From Sesamum alatum (lineage: Eukaryota; Streptophyta; Magnoliopsida; Lamiales; Pedaliaceae), in the NCBI GenBank assembly GCA_034509735.1, contig JACGWO010000010.1, positions 4,774,001-4,838,000 on the forward strand: DNA of 64,000 nt, in the 5' to 3' direction. Below, piece by piece: positions 45,446 through 57,295 of the stretch (positions are counted from its first letter, which is position 1; each line of letters opens with the position of its first letter). The notes beneath the pieces are model-generated. The model was not told where the DNA came from and did not search any database. It saw nothing but the letters and a program-made list of their open reading frames with translations. Both the position numbers and the translations under genes were made by a program.

Positions 45446-46015
45446 CATACACCAAGAATTAAAGTGTATGCAGTGCCCGATACCCATCCCTAGTATCCCG
45501 CTATACCAAACCGACCTCCGGCTCTTTCGAGCCCTTCTGCGTGAGTGCCCTTCAGCACAACACGTTTTCTCCACACCAACGGCGCCTCGTCTGCACCCCT
45601 TTGTGGTCTGATCAACACAAGTGGAAGTCCGTGTACTTTGTCTACACCCTCTTCCTTTGGTGGGTTTGTTCCCACAAAATAGTGACTCAATGCACTCCAT
45701 TGTTCATGAAAACTCAAGTTGGAAGTCTGTGTACGCTTCTACACTCTCTTACTCATCTGTTGCCTCAATTGTTGGTTTGCCCCATGGATAGTGTCTCAAT
45801 ACACTCAAATTCTCAAGTCCGAAATCTGTCCCAACATTCTGCACTCTTTTTCGGTGACTGATGGGTAGCAACCTGTGCTGCAAGTTTTGTCAAGTGTGCC
45901 ATTCATAATTGTGTCGTCCCTCAAAACAGTGCCTCATATACACCCGAATTGATCTGGAACAGGTTGAGTTTGAAGGCTGTGTGTTCGGTTCGCACTCTCT
46001 CCCCCACTCGGTGTG

Positions 46016-46031
46016 TTGCCGTCCTCGGCAA
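46016..46031 (+). repeat. Stem-loop TTGCCG-TCCT-CGGCAA
   Basis: Perfect 6-bp stem with a 4-base loop, also preceded by CTCCCCCACTCG. Relative to 45426-45445 the third pair changed from A-T to C-G on both sides. Confidence 0.6.
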
Positions 46032-47054
46032 GCACGAAATCCGCCTTCGCGGTGACCACACTTAAACTAACTTGAACGCACTTGGGCCTCGCCCAAAACG
46101 TCAGAACCATGCTGCTTATGGGCCCGGATTCTCTGCAAAGAGTCCTCTTGACTCAGCACAAGGGTTGGGGTCGTTACCCCCAACTGACCGCAGGATCAGG
46201 ATTTTCAAGTCCCAACCCGACGGCACCATGCCGCTCATGGTGCAATGGAGCCCGATGCTCCTCTCAAGTCTTCACACAGTTGTCTCCCTCGAAAATCCTT
46301 AGACCAAAGAGCCCACATATGGTGTCAGAACTTCGTCAAGGAACGTTCTCATTTCAGCTCAACTGTGCTGCTGGTGAGCACACAAGACTGCTTGGTGGCC
46401 TTCTTCCACCCAAGCTCCGGACAAGTTGCCACAATTCACATATTTTCGGATTTCTGCCCTCTGGTTCTTGAAGCATGTCGTCGTTTGCACTAGACGCACC
46501 CTCATCTCTCCACGAGAACTTCATCCCACATTTTCGCTCTGTACTGCCCAAACACATTCGGCTCTCATTTTCCACATAGAACTCTGTCCGCATAGGGGTC
46601 TAGGCATCCACTCCTTACAACCTCAAGGGTGGCTTGCTGTCATGCACCTTTTGTGCAACTGTGCCTCAACACCTCAACAATACGCTCGTCCTTCCCCGCT
46701 GGAAGGTTTCTCAACAAGGTGGTACTTCGCCCACCGAACGGCCTCAATGCCTTGATCGACTCCTGACTTGCGATATTTCCGCACACATGGTTGCTAACGG
46801 CCCAAACGTGGCTCTCGTAGTCCACCCGACACATCGGCATGTCCCCCTCTCGCATAGGGAAGCCAAGATGAATTCTGAAAATCTAATTTTTCTTACTCGT
46901 CCAAAAAAATTTCGAATCGGTTGACAGCTTGCCCAAACGTATGCAATGCTCGCACGACTGCCAACCAACAACAACAACCACAAAGTCGGACCGTAGCTAC
47001 TCACTCACTGAAGCAGCCCTAACACGCGCAAAAGGATGCCACCGATGTCTCGCC

Positions 47055-47552
47055 CGAGTAGGACAACATCACAAGTCCGTGGCCCAATTTAAATGCCAAC
47101 ATCTCGCATCAATCTCGCACGGCATGCCCGACATACCTTCTTGCCTTTCGGTGTGGCCTCATAATTTGCCCACAGCGCGACGTCGCCCCACGACCGCGTA
47201 TTTTAACCAACGGACCCCTGTGCATGGCTAGAACTCAATAGCACATGTCACGAGTTAGCTCACGAGGTCTTGGAGTGCTTGCCTCGATTGCTCATTCGAC
47301 CTAGAGGTGTTGCCCCTGATTTCGTGCAGCCCGGGGGGCAGCCTTGCGTATAGCACGGAACCTCTTGGCTCGTTTCTTGCCCAACATGGGCCATCCTGGC
47401 CCCACGCCGCCCGTTCGGTTCCCATCCCGTCCGGGGACTTTAGCCGTCCCTTCGAGGTGTCTAAAGCCGGTCCTTGAAGGACCCAACATGCCCCCCAAGG
47501 GTTGCTCATTTAGTGCCTTACTACACGAGGGAGGCTGGCTGGAGCTCACCAC
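47055..47552 (+). repeat. Direct repeat, copy B
   Basis: Matches copy A and runs directly into CCGCAAGTCACTGCCGACC, so it shows the uninterrupted arrangement. Confidence 0.8.
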
Positions 47553-47640
47553 TCCGCAAGTCACTGCCGACCGTCTTGGCTAAGGGGCGGCAGGTGACAC
47601 GCTGGCAGACCTTCCATGAATCCAGCCCTCCGAGAGTCCA

Positions 47641-47940
47641 TCTTTCTCAAGTAACCTTTATATAAATATCAGCCTTCTTGGCTGCACAAGTAACGTTTTT
47701 CTACTCCTTACATTCTCGAATTTTTCTCTGAATTATACTCAACACACTTGATGCTCGTTGCTTTCGAATTACTACTATTTTCTCTTACATTGGAGTTTAT
47801 TTCTATCACGATTGTTTACTGACTTGAGCATCAGAATGCTAACGCTTTTTTTGCGGGTCCCCTTTCCTGATTTGCAGAAATTCAAGCCTATTCCATTCGA
47901 GCCCAAGAAAACAAGCTTGATTGAGCACTTTTTGTTCACA
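47641..47940 (+). mobile_element. 3' part of a gypsy LTR
   Basis: Contains TATATAAATA near 47658, the phrase CTTGAGCATCAGAATGCTAAC near 47822 and an end in TTCACA (47940) just before a primer-binding-like site. The LTR start is not defined; it may reach back into the GC-rich repeats. Confidence 0.6.
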
Positions 47941-47946
47941 TCAATC

Positions 47947-47963
47947 TGTGCCATCTGTAGGAA
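47947..47963 (+). other. Primer-binding-like site
   Basis: TGTGCCATCTGTAGGAA resembles the TGGCGCCGTCTGTGGGAA type sites of Tat-like gypsy elements, decayed at three to four positions. Confidence 0.45.
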
Positions 47964-47977
47964 CACAAAACTAAGAC

Positions 47978-48110
47978 ATGAGGATCATGGAAACCCCTAA
48001 CAACGAACTAGGCAAGCAGAAGGCAACGGATGCCCTTGCTAACCCTCAGGCTTTACAGGTACTGGTAGGAGCCCCCCTGGCTCCCTTCGAGAGAGGTGAG
48101 TTAAAACGAA
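47978..48110 (+). pseudogene. Start of a gypsy gag gene, truncated
   Basis: The frame reads MRIMETPNNELGKQKATDA and ALQVLVGAPLAPFERG, then loses any likeness to gag. Its position, 38 bases after an LTR end and primer site, is what identifies it; the peptide alone would not. Confidence 0.4.
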
Positions 48111-49019
48111 TATTCCAATTACATGAAATCTCAAACCCAATTTGGATTTCACGATGGATCCCGCAACTCCAAGCCATTGATCCAATCCTGATGTCCAATA
48201 TTGCTTTTTCATGTGTCTTTTGGATTATAGTCCAATGGACCTGTAAGATCCAAAAAAACCCGTACCTCTCAGGTAACTGGAGTTCTCTGATGGTCCGAAG
48301 GAGGGTTGGAATATAGTCAGTAAATAATTGATTACAATTGATGTTTGCTTTATTCTACTGAGGTGTTACTCTACTTGATTTTTAAAGGAGCTACTCCTCA
48401 CGTTGGTTATCATCTAAAATTCAATTTCTTTTGTAATAACCTATGAACCCGTGCAAACACAGTTTGCCCACTAACGTGTATAGGACTATCCCATATACTC
48501 CAGTACTTTATAGGATACAAGCTTGCCAAACCATATCCAATGTGGTACCTGGATCACGACTTGAAGAAAATGCCATGTTTTTCAACTCGATGATATTCCG
48601 AAAGTCCATGTCCAGATGGGTCAAGGTGATTCGGTGAAACACCGACCGAACCATATCAAACAAGGTTCAAATACTTCGTTATCAGAGACAGTTCAACAAT
48701 GTCCCTTCCAGGAAAAATTTCACTGAGTGAGAATTCCATTCTTATTTGGATATTTCAAGAACTTCCAGTAAATACACACCACCTAGATCCAATCGAAGGG
48801 TTTAATTTTGCGATCAGTTTGGTTCACCGTTTTAAGTCTAATTCCCCGGACATTCCAAAGGTCCCTAGACTTGTGAACCCTCCACTGATCTTGTGGATCC
48901 AATCCAACAGACCACTTGGCAAGCACATTTCGTCCTACAAAGACGTCGCCCAAAGCAAATCTGGGCGACGGCGGCCGCTCGCAACTTAGGCGACGGCGGC
49001 TGCCCGTCGCCCAGGTTTC
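48111..49019. other. Unclassified stretch ending in a GC-rich hairpin cluster
   Basis: No protein family recognised. At 48944-49014 the words CGTCGCCCA and TGGGCGACG recur as two overlapping stems (48944-48952 with 48962-48970; 48961-48971 with 49004-49014) just before a T-run. Possibly transposon-end sequence. Confidence 0.35.
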
Positions 49020-49919
49020 ATTTTTTTTTTCTTTAGTTTTCTAATTTTTTAATTTCAGAATAATTATAAATTTAAATTAATTCAATTAGATATTTTTAAA
49101 TTAGTTTCAAAAAATAATGAAGAAAATTTTAGATTCAGTTTTTTATAATAATAATTTAAATTTTAATATTATTTTGTAGTAAATAAAGATAATTTATTTA
49201 AATATTTTTAATTAAAAATAATTTAAATTAATTAAATATATATAATTAATTATTAACAATTGTATTTTTATTTTGAAGTAAATATATTTATAAAAAGTTG
49301 TTTAATTATTAACATTTATATTAGATTTAGTTTTAATACTTATAATAATAATAATCATTTTAATTTTAATATTATTTATAGTAAATAAAGATAACTTATT
49401 TAAATATTTTTAACTAAATAATAATTTAAAGTTAATAATATATAATTTTTATAATTAATTAACACTAATATTCATTAAGATATTTAAATTTAAAAAATGA
49501 ATTTCATATATTAGTCTTTGTATTCTAATTTTAATTTAATATTTCAATTTAAATTATAAAACTTCAAAAAATTTATATACTTTTTTTGTATTTTTAAGTA
49601 AATATATTTACAAAAATATTTAATTTTTTACATGAACTCAATATGTAAAAACAACACACTCAAAACAAGTCAAAGATACACTTCATCAAATATATAGGCC
49701 CATAAGGGTATTTTTATCAAAATTGCATAAAAAAAGCATAAAAAACAGCACCACACGCACAACACGTGCGTGCAGTACACCTTCCGTTAATTCATAACGA
49801 AATGGGTATTTTTTGCTGACTTTTATAAAACACAGGGGGTGTTTTCGCCTATTTTCAAAACAAAGGTGTATTTTTAGCCGATTTTTTAAAATACAGAGTG
49901 ATTTTTATGCAATTTAGCC
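49020..49919. other. Very AT-rich stretch, then a possible MULE end
   Basis: 49020-49640 is almost pure A/T with no gene. The part at 49770-49920, read on the minus strand, begins GGGCTAAATTGCATAAAAATC and resembles terminal repeats of plant MULE MITEs, but no partner end or TSD was found. Confidence 0.35.
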
Positions 49920-50984
49920 CATAAAATTATCCAAGTTCGAGGACCAACCCGAACTACTTGAACCCACATTACCTGATCCGATGTCCACCCCTAACTAAGT
50001 TATCTCAGGCACCAAAACAAATTTCAAGTCACATTGAATAGCTAAAATAACTACTCAAAAGTTTGAATACCCAATCCGAACTACTCAAGCCTGTATTACC
50101 CTACTTGATGTTCATCCCTAACTAAATTATAACTGAGTGTTTCGACCCGAATCAAGCCCCATATTGTGAAAGGGGATGAGAAGCCATTGTGTGTTGGCTG
50201 CATGCAGGGGTGTTAGAATGCAGGATAAAAATATGTGGCCGCAAAAGCAATCTAATATTAGTGCAATCTTTTTGGTAGATGTGAAAGGGAGACAAGTCCT
50301 TTATCCCAAGAAATTAAAACATACAATTTTTCACGTGCAAAACATCATCCACTCTTTGTCAGAATCACAAACTACATAAAATTTGAATATTTTACTACAT
50401 TCCACCAACTCCAATCAATGCATTCCCAGTTCTAAACTCATCTGCAATTTAGACCTTGCTTAGATTCATTTCGTAATAAAATATTAGATATATATATATA
50501 TATATATATATTACAACACGCATTTATGATATTTATCATAATTATAAATATATATTTATTATTTAAAAAATTATAAAAACTTCCATAAAATTAGTAGTCA
50601 TATAAAAAATAGCCGCTCGTGACAATACAATGTAGGTGTATTTGTAAGTTTTCAAACAATAAGAAAGTATTTGTAATTATAATAAAAATCTCAGTGGCGC
50701 CCTTTGTAATTTACCCTAAAATATTTATAGATTTAATGTTTATGAATATTAGTGTATATTTAATTTTAGAATAGATTATGGTCATACTTTTTGAGATTTA
50801 GTCTAATTACAAATATATTTGAGTAGTTCGGATCGGGTATCCAAACTTTCGAGCTATTTTAGCTATTTAATCCGACCCGAAGTTTGTCGGGTACCCGAGA
50901 TAACTTAGTTAGGGGTGGACATCGGGTCGGTTAATGCGGGTTTAAGTAGTTCAAGTCGGGTACTCGAACTTGGATAATTTTATG
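49920..50984. mobile_element. Inverted-repeat element, about 1.07 kb
   Basis: CATAAAATTATCCAAGTTCGAG at the left matches the reverse complement of the right end. Arms of about 165 bases (49920-50086 and 50821-50984) include CCGATGTCCACCCCTAACTAAG. The left arm is partly duplicated again at 50087-50135. A (TA)n tract lies at 50488-50511. No TSD found and no coding capacity. Confidence 0.65.
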
Positions 50985-51225
50985 TACATTTTTTTATACG
51001 TTTACTAATTATGTTATTATTAAACTAATATTAGATATATAATAAAATAATATCAAAGTTTTATGCTCCTAACATTAAATTAATTTAATGTAAACATATG
51101 CTTTGTAATTTTATAATTAATTAATTAATTAATTAATTATTATTGTATATATTTTTTCATTTTACATTAATTATTGATTCTTTAAATTATCTAATAGTTG
51201 AAGAAAATTAGGAATATACTTTTAT
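50985..51225. other. AT-rich stretch
   Basis: An (AATT)n tract lies at about 51113-51140. No gene seen. Confidence 0.4.
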
Positions 51226-51944
51226 GGAAAAATTATATTTTTAGTCTTGTAATTTTAGGCCATTAGTACTTTTAGTCCTGTAACTTTCTTAGTTTACACA
51301 TTTCGTCTTTTTTTTTTTTTTTTGATGAATTTAGTCCTGCACATCTCAATGTTGGTCCTTTTTTGACAAACTTAATCTTGCTTTTTATATTTTTGGTCCA
51401 CCGTTAATTTTTTGGCCAAATCATTTGGCTGGAATGCCACGTTAGGAAACACCTCATCTGCCACGTGAGTCTGCTGGTGTTTTATGGCTTTTAAACCAGC
51501 AATAGGAAGAACTTTCCCCTAACATGAATAGGCAACACAATCACACTAACATTGAGCTCTTCAGTTGATCCCAATGGACCTATGCCACCCCCGACTCATT
51601 AACATTCCTCCACTGCCGTTGCCGTTGTCGGAAGATTGCGTCATGTAGATCCGACAAGGGAGATTGGATTTACAATTAAACCCTAGCTCCCATTGTTGGT
51701 TTAAAAGTCATAAAACACCAGCAGGCTCACGTGGCAAATGAGGTGTTTCCTGACGTGTTGGCCGAAAAATTTGATAGTGGACCAAAAATGTAAAAGTAGG
51801 ACTAAGTTTGTCAAAATAGGATCAAAATTAAGATGTGCAGGACTAAGTTCATAAAAAAAAAGGACGAAATTTGTAAACCAAAAAAGTTACAAGACTAAAA
51901 GTGCTAATGGCCTAAAGTTACAGGACTAAAAATATAATTTTACC
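51226..51944. mobile_element. 719-bp foldback element (MULE-like MITE)
   Basis: Ends GGAAAAATTATATTTTTAGTC and, inverted, GGTAAAATTATATTTTTAGTC, with arms of about 270 bases carrying CATTAGTACTTTTAGTC and GCCACGTGAGCCTGCTGGTGTTTTA-like blocks. The 9-bp flanks TACTTTTAT and TATTTTCAT agree at 7 positions, fitting a decayed Mutator-type TSD. No coding capacity. Confidence 0.75.
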
Positions 51945-52130
51945 TATTTTCATTTGATGTAAAATAATTTGCGTTTGTCTATGAAATGGTTTCCCAAAAC
52001 CCTACTTGAGAGTGGTGGGCTTTCATATAAATAGTGGGAAGAGTTAATGAACAAAAACCAAGTCTTAACTTCAACACATTATTATGAATAATCAACTTAC
52101 TTTTTGCTTTACATTTTTTGAACGTAGAAA

Positions 52131-52295
52131 ATGTCTAAGAATCCACTTACCACCATTCTTGAGCCTAATAAATTCGATGGAACTAATTACAATGATTGGT
52201 TGCGAAATCTGAGGATTGTCCTCAATTTTGGGAACCGGGCTTATGTCATGGATAAACTACTTTCGCAGACCTTATCGGAAGTGACCCTCAATTAA
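52131..52295 (+). pseudogene. Copia gag fragment
   Basis: 54 codons, MSKNPLTTILEPNKFDGTNY then NDWLRNLRIVL and YVMDKLL, stopping at TAA 52293. This is the start of a UBN2-type copia gag. Upstream, a TATA-like CATATAAATAG near 52024 and a leader suggest LTR or 5' sequence. It differs from the gag at 28453 and belongs to another family. Confidence 0.65.
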
Positions 52296-53893
52296 AACCC
52301 TTTAATACTTAAGCTAATATGTGTTCGAGGTTATGGGGTAGCATAGTGCAATCTTAGTGTAATAAATGCATTACATGTGGAATGGACCCTTAGTAAGGCT
52401 CATGTGTTAGAACTTATAGGGGCCACTTGTCGGCCTGGTAAATGTCGGATGCAATGTTTTAAAAATTGGAATCGAACTGAACAAATTACCAGGTCACTGA
52501 TTCGATCGATTGGATCGAATTGAAAAAATTGATAGACCTCCCCTCCCTTTCCTTCTCTTTCCACACCCTCACCGCACATTTCCTCCTTCTCCCTCCACTA
52601 ACCATTTTCTTGTTCTTACTTCTCCCCTAACCCCACCTCACACGACCAACCACTCACACCGTCCGATCCTGCAATTCCCCCACTAGCTCCAGTGCACCGT
52701 TTGTCGTTTTTTCTTGTCTTCTTATTTTTCTTTTTTTTTTCCCCCTAAAAGTAAGCTGAGTTGATCGGTTTCCACTGATTTTAGCCAATTTTTACCGATT
52801 TCGTCGGGTTTTAATCAGTTCATGTCGGATTTGACCACTCCGATTCTTATACCCATATTCGGACTAACTTGAGGTTTGGTTTGCAGTCAAACCGGTCGAA
52901 CCGATCAATTTGGTTTGGGTTTAAAAATATTGGCCAAATGGATTGTAAATCCACAGTTGATGAATCGGGTCAGACGGGTCAAGCGGGACCCGAACTGTTC
53001 AAAAATATGCGGACCCCTACAATGTTTGTGATTCCCATGTTTCTTGGAGGGCAAACTTGTCCTTTAGTGCCATTCATTGTTTTTTTTTTTTTTTTTCCCC
53101 TCATGATTTCCCCACTTCTTTTAAGTGTTTTTGTAAGAACACGTGAAAAAGTAGAAGAGTCTTCCCATGTTGTCCATTGATTTTCCCTGGCCAGTGCTAA
53201 CCATTAGATCTTGACATAATTATTATTTTTATTTGAGGAGGGTATTTGTAATTTCTCAAATAATAAGGGAATATTCTTAATTATGTCAACCTTTGGAGGA
53301 ACTAACTGTAATTCACCCAAATTTTAATTAAGCGCTTACAAATTATATTTAAGTTGAACTAAATGACGGTGTCTAAAAATATAACTTTTATTTGTATTTG
53401 TCTTAAATTAAGTTAAATAAGCTAAAAATTGTAAGCAGGTTAGAAGATGCTTATCGCAGCTTAAGGTATTTTTTGTAAATAAATTGTACTTATTTATAAC
53501 TTTTTGCCCCAATTATTTTTGTATATTTTGAAAATATTCAATCCCAATAATAATTAAAATCTACACACTTATTAAAATAATTTAGTAATTTCACAAATAA
53601 CCATTAATGCACCACCTTTTTTACTAGACACTTTCACATCAATTTTTTATTATTTCTAGTGTTACTCCTAAACACTCTCAAGTTCTGTATTTTAATAGTT
53701 ATAACAAATTACTACCAAATCAACTATGTCTCAAATCTTGTAAACAAATAGGTTTGAAAGTCAACTTTATACCTATAAAGTATATAGTAATTAAAAAAAA
53801 TAAACCAATAAGCTGAAAAATTTAAAAATAAATACACATTAACAAATAAATAAATAGCCAAACAAATATAAGTTGATAGGAATAATAAAATTG
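52296..53893. other. Intergenic, repeat-like
   Basis: At 52450-53000 there are short GATTCGATCGATTGGATCGAA-like and ACCGGTCGAACCG-like phrases common in decayed DNA transposons. C/T-rich at 52535-52740. No gene recognised. Confidence 0.35.
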
Positions 53894-54149
53894 GGATAAT
53901 TATATCTACACCACTAACCTATGGTTTATTTATACAAACTACCATTATTTTTTGTATAATTCGTATACATCGATCAGAAGTGTCAATATCATTTACACAA
54001 ACCATCCCTTACTTTTTGAAAAATTACACATACACCCCTTAAAAATATTAATATCATTACATAAATTGATTTATGTAATTATACAAAAAAGAAGAATAAT
54101 TTATATAAATCGAATATAGATCTGATGGGTGTAAATGTAATTATCCGAA
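53894..54149. mobile_element. About 255-bp MITE, MULE-like
   Basis: Ends GGATAATTATATCTACACC and, inverted, GGATAATTACATTTACACC. The flanks ATAAAATTG and CTAAAATTG match at 8 of 9 bases. No coding capacity. Confidence 0.65.
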
Positions 54150-54318
54150 CTAAAATTGTATGGTGTGATTATGACAAACAAGGGAAGAATCAAATGTTAA
54201 GTGTGGAAAATTGTAGATACAGTTGGCTATTTTTGTTTTGTTCATTCTTGGAATATAAGGACTTGTTTGGCTTTCACATGTAATATAGCCCAAAAATTGC
54301 ACTTAGTTTGAGGTGGAG

Positions 54319-54363
54319 ACTCTCTCTCTTTCTCTTTCTCTTTCTCTTTCTCTTTCTCTCTCT
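54319..54363. repeat. (CTTTCT)n microsatellite
   Basis: Perfect 6-base units CTCTTT/TTTCTC repeated about six times, followed by a GCGGCGGCG patch. Confidence 0.8.
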
Positions 54364-54567
54364 TTGCGGCGGCGTATCTTTACCTCGCTTATTAACTAAC
54401 AGCCTGCCTGCACCAAAAATACACAGGATCTGCGGACATGATTTTGTTTGCAAAAGGAAATAAAGGGCCCCAGTTTGCAAAGCCCACCACATTTCTTTCT
54501 GCTCTAATTCTATTTTCGATAATTCTAAAAAAAATAACAAGATAATGCTCGACCAGACTATGATTTT

Positions 54568-55901
54568 TGATAAGTGTATAATCTGTCACGATTTGATGTT
54601 TTTAAATACTTTATATTAAGGATTAATTACTCCTAATCATGTGAATTTATTATATTTTCAGGAAATACATCTTGTAAGGAGTAAATGATGGTGAATTGAA
54701 GCTAAGAATGACATTTAGAGACATTTGAGGGAACAAGTAAAAAAGAGTGGCAGATTCGAAATTTTCACTAAGCGTGCCCACGCTTAACGCTGCAGTCAAC
54801 TTAAGAGAAAAAGGAAAGCTGTGGATTTTATTAAAGGAAGAAGGAATGAATACTGAAAAACCTCTTGAAGAATCCGAAATTTGTCCTTTAGATTGCTAGG
54901 AATTAAGTTGTTAACATGTTTATTAGCAATCATGTATCTATCCCTTTTCTTGTCTAGGTTCGTGAGGTGCTAATAGTATAAATAGGAGGCACCTCACAAC
55001 TTAAAAACCATCTCTTGTTTTACATTGAATTCTAAAGTTTAATTCATTATTCTACTTCTTCTATCTTCTTTTATTTTTATTAACGTTGCCCAATTGCTAA
55101 TGGAAGTTCACTTTTTAGTGTGTTCTTCCATTAGCATATTAGGCTAAGTTCTTAGTTTTCCGGTTAAAGTACGGTGAATGTTTGATTCTTAAAACGTTGT
55201 GAGATCTAATAAGTGCTTAATTCTTTTATTAAAATCCGTATTCATGTTATTCTCTGCGCTCTTTTTACAAACGTCTGATTTTTGAATAATGTGATCAGTT
55301 GTTCATTATCAAGAAAGTTTGTTTAACTATTTAAACTTACAAATTCGTAATTGTTTGTTTAGTTCAATAATTAGTAGCAACATAGCATGATTAATCGTGT
55401 CAAAGTGTTTAGTTTTGTTATGGTGAATGCATGATCTGATCTAAATGAATCCTCGTAGGAATTTGTTGGTTAGGATCAGGCCCTTCTAATTCTTAATGCT
55501 GTTAATGAATTAAATCTTGTGGACGTTCCCGGGGTTGTTCATTGATTAGAGATCTACCCAACGGACGTTCCTTGGCTGACGTAAAGGTAAGGAAGGGTGA
55601 GGTTGTTAGGTCGTACCAATGACCATAACTGATCTACGTGTTTTTAATAATTGTTATATTTGCATCGATGATCAACGGAAAGAATCAAGCATGAATCCAC
55701 TTTAACCGGAAAGCCTTCTTATATATTAATCTTCCCCTTTAATTTATACTTCGTTATTTTCGGTTAAAAATTCAAAATCCACCCCCCTTTTTTTACTTCT
55801 AGAAATCAACTTATCGCTAATCCCTGCGGATTCGACCCTACTTGCCGCTTTCGCAAGAAAGTAATCATAGGAATTATTTTTTGTGGTTTCGACACCCATC
55901 A
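54568..55901 (+). repeat. Athila-like 5' LTR
   Basis: 1334 bp, from TGATAAGTGT to CGACACCCATCA. A TATA-like TATAAATAGGAGG lies near 54978. Confidence 0.9.
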
Positions 55902-55906
55902 AATTT

Positions 55907-55924
55907 TGGCGCCATTGCCGGGGA
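55907..55924 (+). other. Primer-binding site, tRNA-Asp type
   Basis: TGGCGCCATTGCCGGGGA, five bases inside the LTR, one base different from the usual Athila TGGCGCCGTTGCCGGGGA site. Confidence 0.8.
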
Positions 55925-55973
55925 TTGGCGTTTTTAAGTCGATTTCTTCTTTACTTAATTTCTGCTATTATTG

Positions 55974-57295
55974 ATGCCAAGGTCTTCTCGTACAGGTGAA
56001 CTGAAGTTCGACCCCGAGATCGAGAAGACTGCGCGAAGACTTCATTGGGAAACTAAGGAACAAACCGAAAAGGCATCAACTTCTTACGAGGACGGAAAGG
56101 ATATAACGTTAGAATTCGCAGAATCCTCGGGAGAATCTGAAGAAGAAGAAGTCATGGCTATAGTTCCAGAGAGATCGATCAAAGATATGACTTCGCCGGA
56201 TTTGAACCAGCAACCGCTCTGCATAGAATATCCGAATTTAGAGGTAAATTTTGAATTAAAATCTGGTTTGATTCATTTACATCCTACTTTCCGCGGTCTT
56301 GTAGGCGAAGATCCGCATAAACACTTGATGGAATTCCATGTGGTCTGTTTTGGGATGTGACCACAAGGAGTCACCAAAGAACAGGTTAAACTAAGAGCCT
56401 TTCCTTTTTCTCTCGCTGACCAAGTGAAAGATTGGCTTTACTTTCTATCTTCGGGATCCATCACGACTTGGAATGATCTCAAGAGACAGTTTCTTGATAA
56501 ATATTTCCCTGTTTCACGAGCCACAACAATCCGGAAAGAGATCAGTGGAATTCGCCAATTCGCAGGAGAAAGTCTTTTTGAGTACTGGGGTAGATTCAAT
56601 CAGTTGGTGAAAAGCTGCCCTCACCACCAGATTTTGGACCATCTCTTGATCCAGTACTTCCATGAAGGTTTATCAACATGGACAGAAAATTGATAGACGC
56701 AGCCAGTGGAGGTGCGCTGTTCAATAAAACCCCAACCGAGGCTCGTAATCTGATTTCATCATGGCATCTAATACACAACAATTCGAAATCAGACACAACG
56801 ACCCACCGAAAAGGGGTAATGAGGTACGTATGGCTGTTTTTGATGATCGATTAAATGAGCTCACGTCTCTTGTTAAAAAAATTGCCATAGATAAGCATCA
56901 ACATGTCAAGGTTTGTGGTATATGCACTTTAATGGAGCACCCCACCGATCCATGCCCAACACTTCAAGAAACCACCAACCAAAACGAATTGATGCCGTAG
57001 GGGGAGTTCCTGGAAAGCAGCAAAGGAGATACGATCCATTCTCCAACACTTACAACCCCGAATGGAAGGATCACCCAAATCTGAGCTATGGCACCCAGCC
57101 ACAAAATTTTCAGAGATCGCAATACAGACCACTTGTACAACCTCCTCCACCTAATCCCAAACAAAGCACGTCTCTTGAAGAAATGATGAAGACATTCATC
57201 ACCAACACTCAGCAAATTCAGCAGAATACCGAACAGCAGATTCAACAAGTTCAGCAGAATACACACAACAACAAATTCAGCTGCTTCAACAGAAC
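55974..57295 (+). pseudogene. Athila-like gag, broken
   Basis: Starts at ATG 55974 (MPRSSRTGELKFDPEIE). The gag domain reads LKSGLIHLHPTFRGLVGEDP, HKHLMEFHVVC, an in-frame TGA at 56358, then DWLYFLSSGSITTW, FPVSRATTIRKEISGIRQ, CPHHQILDHLLIQYFHEGL. Frame changes follow near 56680 and 56995. The later part includes the cysteine-bearing CGICTLMEHPTDPCP and a Gln-rich stretch (QQIQQNTEQQIQQVQQ). The TGA is one transition from CGA, so C-to-T change at a methylated CpG is a likely cause. Confidence 0.85.

Larger units (their letters stand above)
43490..47640 (+). mobile_element. GC-rich mosaic of LTR-retrotransposon non-coding sequence
   Basis: Base composition changes sharply near 43500. There is no transposon protein domain. 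The region holds a direct repeat of about 490 bp (44262-44751 and 47055-47552), a 357-bp module shared with the gypsy 3' region at 21.4 kb, the CTCCCCCACTCG stem-loop motif twice, and leads at its right end into an LTR end, primer site and gag start. It is probably the 5' part or 3' tail of one or more Tat-like elements. Open frames occur on both strands but reflect GC content. Confidence 0.6.
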
